From Fibrobacter sp. UWB16 (lineage in GTDB: Bacteria; Fibrobacterota; Fibrobacteria; Fibrobacterales; Fibrobacteraceae), in NCBI RefSeq assembly GCF_900215325.1, contig NZ_OCMS01000001.1, positions 1,240,001 to 1,304,000 on the forward strand: a stretch of 64,000 nucleotides of DNA, written 5' to 3'. How positions within the stretch are numbered: the stretch's first letter is position 1; every line of letters begins with the position of its first letter. A program made the position numbers and the translations under genes. This document shows, piece by piece, positions 59,950-64,000 of the stretch. A model generated the notes under the pieces. That model was not told the DNA's origin. It did no database searches and saw nothing but the letters and a program-made list of their open reading frames with translations.

Positions 59950-60755
59950 CTTTTGTTCACCTCGTAACCTTGAGCCTGCAAATAAGCGATAGCGGAATCC
60001 ACTGTGATTTCTTCGCGACGGATGTTCGACAAAAATTCACGAGTGATTTCGTGCCTGGGTGAACGGAAAACATCCGACACCGCCCCCGTCTCGATAACGT
60101 AACCTTTGTCTACAACAGCGACATATTGGCAAGCATCGCGCACCACTTCCATCTGGTGCGTAATCATCACCACTGTGAGATTCATTCCTGCGTGGATTTT
60201 CTTAATCAAGTCCAGAATTTCGTGAGTCGTCTGCGGGTCGAGCGCACTCGTCGCTTCGTCGCAAAAAAGAATGTTCGGCCGCGGCGCCAAGGCACGTGCA
60301 ATCGCCACGCGCTGTTTTTGACCACCCGAAAGTGTTGTAATCGGCGACTTCTCGCGGTCTTCAAGGCCCACAAGCGCAAGCATCTCTTTGACGCGAGCGT
60401 CGATATCGCGGCGGTTCCAGCCTGCAAGTTCCAGCGGGAACGCCACATTCTTGCCTGCCGTGCGAGAACTGAACAAATTAAAATTCTGGAAAATCATTCC
60501 GATTTCGAGCCTACGGCGGTTCAGCTCTTTTTTTGGCAAATGGTCCACACGAACGCCATCGTAATAGACCTCACCCCTATCGGGAGTTTCCAACAAACTC
60601 GCAAGCCGCAACAGCGAAGATTTGCCAGCCCCGCTCTTGCCGATAATGCCGATGATGGAATTATCAGGAAAATCAAGGGAAACATCCTTGACTGCCGTGA
60701 CGCTTGCGCGTTTTGTCGTGTATGTTTTATTGAGATGTTCGAGCCTAAGCTGCAT
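59946..60755 (-). CDS. metN: Methionine ABC transporter ATP-binding protein MetN
   Basis: A 269-residue ATPase: Walker A GIIGKSGAGKSSLLRL, Q loop FQNFNLFSSRTAGKNVAFPLELAGW, signature TLSGGQKQRVAIARALAPRPNILFCDEATSALDPQTT, switch His in VMITHQMEVVRDAC. The order of genes (metQ, metN, metI) and the sequence LRLEHLNKTYTTKRASVTAVKDVSLDFP match MetN. At 269 residues it is shorter than MetN proteins of about 340 residues because the C-terminal ACT-like regulatory domain is absent, so feedback inhibition by methionine through that domain is not expected. Confidence 0.9.
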   Translation of the reverse strand: MQLRLEHLNKTYTTKRASVTAVKDVSLDFPDNSIIGIIGKSGAGKSSLLRLASLLETPDRGEVYYDGVRVDHLPKKELNRRRLEIGMIFQNFNLFSSRTAGKNVAFPLELAGWNRRDIDARVKEMLALVGLEDREKSPITTLSGGQKQRVAIARALAPRPNILFCDEATSALDPQTTHEILDLIKKIHAGMNLTVVMITHQMEVVRDACQYVAVVDKGYVIETGAVSDVFRSPRHEITREFLSNIRREEITVDSAIAYLQAQGYEVNKR

Positions 60756-60764
60756 TGACGCAAT

Positions 60765-61559
60765 CTAAAAAACGGGAACCACTTCGCCCTTGGTGTACTT
60801 GCCCTTAATCCAATTCTTGACCTTTTCGCTCTTGAGGGCGTTCACCAAGGCCTGAATCTTTGCAGACTTCTCGTTACCCGCCTTGACCGCAATAACATTC
60901 ACGTAAGGCGAACTCGCATTTTCAACAAACAAACCATGAGACGATGCATTAAGACCTGCCGGAATCGCATAGTTGCCGTTGATGGCGGCCGCATCCACAT
61001 CCTGCAAAATGCGCGGGAGCGAAGCAGCCTCCAGTTCCTTGAACTTCAGCTTTTTCGGATTCTCGGTAATATCAATGGGAGTTGCAGTGATGCCAGACTT
61101 TGGATCAAGCTTAATAAGGCCAGCAGCCTGCAACAAAAGCAAGGCGCGCCCTTCGTTGGTCGGGTCGTTCGGAATCGCAATCGTTGCACCTTTCTTCAAA
61201 TCTGCAAGCGATTTGACCTTTTTCTTGGAATTCTTCGACGGATAAAGTGCGAAAGGTTCCACATGAATGCCGCCCGCATTCACAAGATGCGTTCCCTTTT
61301 CTTTATTGAAACTTTCGAGGTAAGGCAAATGCTGGAAGTAATTGGCATCTAATTCGCCAGATTCCAGCGCCTCGTTCGGAGTCACGTAATCTGTGAACTC
61401 AACAACCTTGAGTTCATAGCCCGCCTTGGCAAGGTCATCCTTAACCAAGTTCAAGATGGAAGCATGCGGCTCCGGAGTCGCACCAACCTTGATGACTTCG
61501 GCAGAAAACGTAGCAATAGCGGCAAAAGCAACAGACAAAATAATCTTACTGATATTCAT
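60765..61559 (-). CDS. metQ: Methionine-binding protein MetQ (NlpA family)
   Basis: A 264-residue periplasmic binding protein. The ATG at 61559 (MNISKIILSVAFAAIATFSAEVIKVG) gives the signal peptide; the longer frame places hydrophilic residues before it. The mature protein begins VIKVGATPEPHASILNLVKDDL, and NYFQHLPYLESFNKEKGTHLVNAGG and IPNDPTNEGRALLLLQAAGLIKL are hallmarks of MetQ. Most family members are lipoproteins, but here no cysteine follows the signal, so the protein is predicted to be soluble in the periplasm. First gene of the metQNI run. Confidence 0.9.
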   Translation of the reverse strand: MNISKIILSVAFAAIATFSAEVIKVGATPEPHASILNLVKDDLAKAGYELKVVEFTDYVTPNEALESGELDANYFQHLPYLESFNKEKGTHLVNAGGIHVEPFALYPSKNSKKKVKSLADLKKGATIAIPNDPTNEGRALLLLQAAGLIKLDPKSGITATPIDITENPKKLKFKELEAASLPRILQDVDAAAINGNYAIPAGLNASSHGLFVENASSPYVNVIAVKAGNEKSAKIQALVNALKSEKVKNWIKGKYTKGEVVPVF

Positions 61560-61581
61560 TTTTACTCTCCTATTTTTTTTC

Positions 61582-61667
61582 GCACAAAAGATAGGATTAG
61601 CAAGAGTTATCAGCAAGATATATTTAACTATAGCGTTTTATAGGATTTTTCTATACGTATTTTGTGC
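61582..61667. promoter_or_regulatory. Inverted repeat around the metQ promoter region
   Basis: GCACAAAA (61582-61589) and TTTTGTGC (61660-61667) are perfect 8-bp inverted repeats flanking the AT-rich promoter region of metQ. They may be operator half-sites or coincidental. No S-box-like sequence is seen in this 117-bp gap. Confidence 0.35.
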
Positions 61668-61675
61668 AAAACGCT

Positions 61676-62125
61676 TTACGCTTGTTTCCAATGCTTTAGT
61701 TGCGAGAGGTGTTTGTCGAAAAAGGCGCGGCGTTCTGCATCGGGAGTATTGTCGGGATTGGGCATGTGCGAAAGCAGAAAATCGAGGAGGACCGACTTGT
61801 CGTTGTAAACAAACTTACCGTCGGTATAGCACCACTTGCAATAATCTTCGTTGAATTCGCCGTTCAGTTCACGGCTGATCATGGAATCTTCGCTGAGAGG
61901 CATTCCGCAGCATTGGCAGAAGAGTTGGCGCGGAGCGCCGAGTAACGTGTTGATGGACACGTCGAATTCACGGGAGATGACTTTGAGCATTTCGGTATTC
62001 GGCTGGGTTTCGCCAGTTTCCCAGCGGCTCACAGCTTGGCGCGTTACATGCAAGCGTTCGGCCATCTGGTCCTGGGTCAGGTTTTGATTCGAGCGCAACT
62101 TAAGCAAAACTTCTCGTACTTCCAT
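61676..62125 (-). CDS. XRE-family regulator with C-terminal zinc ribbon
   Basis: A 149-residue protein. The ATG at 62125 (MEVREVLLKLRSNQNLTQDQMAERLHVTRQAVSRWETGETQPNTEMLKVISREFDVSINTLLG) gives a standard HTH_3 domain at residues 1-65. It is followed by a treble-cleft zinc-ribbon-like region with FCQCCGMPLSEDS and EDYCKWCYTDGKF (four cysteines, as in PF12674-type domains), and a helical tail. Proteins with this pair of domains are common regulators. The position next to metQNI on the same strand hints at a local target, but nothing in the sequence proves it. Confidence 0.87.
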   Translation of the reverse strand: MEVREVLLKLRSNQNLTQDQMAERLHVTRQAVSRWETGETQPNTEMLKVISREFDVSINTLLGAPRQLFCQCCGMPLSEDSMISRELNGEFNEDYCKWCYTDGKFVYNDKSVLLDFLLSHMPNPDNTPDAERRAFFDKHLSQLKHWKQA

Positions 62126-62262
62126 AATATTCTCCTTTTGCAAATAAAATATTTTTTATCGTTTATCATTTCTTTTGACGAGTATAATATAGAACCAAGC
62201 TATAACAAAAGCAAGCAACAGGTTGTTGCTTTTTTACGAGAGATGCGCAACCGAGAAACGCG

Positions 62263-62271
62263 CCCCCCCCC
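62263..62271. repeat. Run of nine Cs in intergenic DNA
   Basis: Nine consecutive C residues in the 230-bp gap between alaS and the XRE gene. It is outside any gene I can support and is a likely site of slippage or sequencing error. Confidence 0.8.
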
Positions 62272-62283
62272 AGGTCCACAAAC

Positions 62284-62321
62284 AAAAAAAAGGCGCCACG
62301 CATAAATGCGAGGAACACCTT
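62284..62321 (-). terminator. Terminator of alaS
   Basis: On the minus strand AGGTGTTCCT, CGCA-ttta-TGCG and a GGCGCCT arm form an imperfect hairpin followed by TTTTTTT. It lies about 40 bp after the alaS stop. Confidence 0.65.
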
Positions 62322-62327
62322 TTATAG

Positions 62328-62358
62328 GAGGAGATTCCCGCTCGGAGGCGGGAATGAC
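62328..62358. repeat. REP-like palindrome after alaS
   Basis: ATTCCCGC (62334-62341), loop TCGGAG, GCGGGAAT (62348-62355), followed by GACAT. Same unit as at 23301-23355. Confidence 0.7.
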
Positions 62359-62359
62359 A

Positions 62360-64000
62360 TTATGCACCGAGCTTTGCTCTAATCCAGTTGTTAGCGTTAG
62401 CGATAGCTTCGGCAATCTTTTCCGGTTCGCGGGTACCAGCCTGAGCGCGGTCCGGACGGCCACCGCCCTTACCGTTGCAAGCCTTAGCGAGATCCTTGAC
62501 GATGTCGCCAGCCTTGATGCCCTTGGCCTGAACGTTCTTGCCAACCATCACGGCGATGCTACCGGAACCATTGTCCTTGTTCGCAATCACAGCAACGCTA
62601 TCGACGTCAAGCTTGTTCTGAACGCCGTCGAGCAAGTTCTTGTACTTTTCATCCGGCAAGGAGAGTTCGCGAACGTAGAGGTTCACGCCCATCACGTTGA
62701 TGCCACCGTTCAAGAGTTCGGCAGCGGCGAGCGTTGCGAGTTCAAGCTTCACGGACTGGAGGCTCTTTTCGAGGTTCTGCGTCTTGGCAAACGTCTGCTG
62801 AATGCGGTCGAGAACTTCGGCATCCTTGCAGCGGAGCTGTTCACGGAGAGCCGTGAGGATCTGCGTACCAGCACGGAGGAGGCTCAAGGCGCCACGGCCA
62901 GAAACGGCTTCGATACGGCGCACGCCTGCGGACACGCTAGATTCAGAAACGATCTTCACCATGCCGATGTTACCGGTGTTCTGCACATGCAAGCCACCGC
63001 AAAGTTCGCGGGAGAATTCGACGCCAGCGTCACCCATTTTCACGACGCGGACCTTGTCGCCATACTTTTCGCCGAACAGAGCCATAGCACCGCTAGCCTT
63101 AGCTTCATCGACGTCCATCACGTCGGTGTGAACCGGCAAGCATTCCATGATCTTGGCGTTCACGATGTCTTCGACCTTCTGGATTTCTTCAGTGGTCATG
63201 GCGTTGAAGTGGCTGAAGTCGAAGCGGAGGAGTTCGTTCGAAACGAAGCTACCCTGCTGCTGCACGTGAGTACCAAGCACTTCACGGAGAGCGGCTTGGA
63301 GCAAGTGCGTTGCGGAGTGGTTCTTGCGGATGTCAGCGCGACGATCGTTATCGACAGTAGCCATGAACACGGCGCCCATCGTTTTTTCGTTAGCATCGCC
63401 CTTCACAACCTTACCACGGCAGAGAGCAGTATCGTTCACCTTCACGGTGTCGAACACCTGGATTTCGAGGTCGGCAGAAACGAGCGTTCCCTTGTCACCA
63501 ACCTGGCCACCCATTTCGGCGTAGAACGGAGAGGTTTCGAGGACGATGGAGAGCACGCCCTTGTCTTCGCGCCAGCGGACAACCTTCGTTTCGCAAGCGG
63601 AGAGTTCATAACCGACAAAGTTTGTGCTAGCTTCGCTGTACTGCGTCCAGCCTTCGGTACCCATCGTGTTGATGCCCTGCTTCATGTTAGCGCGGGCGCG
63701 TTCCTTCTGTTCATTCATGCACTTTTCATAGCCTTCTTCATCAATGAGGAGGCCCTTTTCTTCGGCGAGAATGCCAGTGAGGTCCGGCGGGAATCCATAA
63801 GTATCATAGAGCAAGAACACCTTGTCGCCCGGAATCTTGTCGCCCTTCTTGAGTTCGGCAGAGATAGCGGCGAAGCGTTCGAGACCAGCGTCGAGCGTAC
63901 GGATAAAGCTTTCTTCTTCGCTCTTAATCACGCTAGCAACAAATTCCTTGCGTTCACGGATTTCCGGGAAGGCATCGCCCATCGTGTCGGCGAGCACCTG
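62360..64000 (-). CDS. alaS: Alanyl-tRNA synthetase, C-terminal part (runs off right edge)
   Basis: About 546 codons of AlaS are present; the gene continues beyond the window, so its start and the aminoacylation domain are missing. Seen here are the linker DTMGDAFPEIRERKEFVASVIKSEEESF, KVFLLYDTYGFPPDLT, the editing domain with the zinc-binding HSATHLLQAALREVLG and FSRELCGGLHVQNTGNIG (HxxxH and CxxxH), RRIEAVSGRGA, and the C-Ala domain ending in GGGRPDRAQAGTREPEKIAEAI. It charges tRNA-Ala and removes mischarged serine or glycine. A REP-like palindrome and a terminator follow. Confidence 0.95.
   Translation of the reverse strand, partial: QVLADTMGDAFPEIRERKEFVASVIKSEEESFIRTLDAGLERFAAISAELKKGDKIPGDKVFLLYDTYGFPPDLTGILAEEKGLLIDEEGYEKCMNEQKERARANMKQGINTMGTEGWTQYSEASTNFVGYELSACETKVVRWREDKGVLSIVLETSPFYAEMGGQVGDKGTLVSADLEIQVFDTVKVNDTALCRGKVVKGDANEKTMGAVFMATVDNDRRADIRKNHSATHLLQAALREVLGTHVQQQGSFVSNELLRFDFSHFNAMTTEEIQKVEDIVNAKIMECLPVHTDVMDVDEAKASGAMALFGEKYGDKVRVVKMGDAGVEFSRELCGGLHVQNTGNIGMVKIVSESSVSAGVRRIEAVSGRGALSLLRAGTQILTALREQLRCKDAEVLDRIQQTFAKTQNLEKSLQSVKLELATLAAAELLNGGINVMGVNLYVRELSLPDEKYKNLLDGVQNKLDVDSVAVIANKDNGSGSIAVMVGKNVQAKGIKAGDIVKDLAKACNGKGGGRPDRAQAGTREPEKIAEAIANANNWIRAKLGA

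Noticed and set aside
61560-61675. SAM riboswitch before metQ
   Set aside because: The gap is only 117 bp and lacks the S-box core sequences; only a short inverted repeat is seen.

Overview
The window looks like a chromosomal piece of a Fibrobacter-type rumen or gut bacterium. The main reason is that several predicted proteins belong to families that, as I recall them, are typical of Fibrobacter succinogenes: FISUMP-domain lipoproteins (six copies here), TIGR02147/DUF4423 proteins (four copies) and a TIGR02171 lipoprotein. The rest is mostly ordinary Gram-negative chromosome: outer-membrane and periplasmic proteins, lipoproteins, housekeeping enzymes, and many dispersed short palindromes at gene ends. 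I saw no rRNA, tRNA, CRISPR array, prophage or intact insertion sequence.

Layout. 1-10.6 kb: surface-polysaccharide genes on the minus strand (UDP-glucose dehydrogenase, AlgD-like GDP-mannose dehydrogenase, a GT4 glycosyltransferase, a heparinase II/III-type protein, and a second glycosyltransferase cut by the left edge), interrupted by a plus-strand pair made of a three-domain TIGR02171 lipoprotein and a CotH-kinase-like gene broken by an amber codon. 10.7-13.5 kb: a large CotH/lamin-tail lipoprotein. 13.5-23.1 kb: a compact minus-strand run (M16-like lipoprotein, unknown secreted protein, TrmH, MlaD, HPr, PTS enzyme I, soluble lytic transglycosylase, DMT permease). 23.1-30.3 kb: a candidate small RNA, two BatA-like VWA proteins on either side of a degenerate GGDEF protein, AzlCD, a small secreted protein, and MltG. 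30.4-37.4 kb: a tight minus-strand run of a small membrane protein, an ABC-2 transporter, two divergent PilT-like ATPases, and a patatin fused to a beta-barrel.

37.6-56 kb is the accessory heart of the window: FISUMP lipoproteins, four of them in two-gene modules with a TIGR02147 protein directly upstream. Each module has its own promoter, with a TATATTT -10 element and, 30-31 bp upstream of it, an A-rich box of the type ACAAYAYAAAA. In three modules a second copy of the box lies 71-73 bp further up, and the two boxes of one promoter share the same module-specific variant. The modules are also punctuated by a repeated 10-mer GTTAGGAGGA. A plus-strand FISUMP gene at 40.2 kb has a long, strongly structured leader. 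56.4-64 kb: RhlE-type helicase, an apparently active GGDEF protein, a MetQNI methionine ABC transporter, an XRE regulator with a zinc ribbon, and the 3' part of alaS.

How it fits together: most genes concern the cell envelope (polysaccharide precursors, murein remodelling, lipid and outer-membrane proteins, surface lipoproteins). The most novel-looking parts are the regulator-lipoprotein modules with matching promoter boxes, the structured leader before the 40.2 kb lipoprotein, the candidate RNA at 23.2 kb, the paired inverted repeats at 27.2-27.5 kb, and the PilT-like/ABC/patatin operon.
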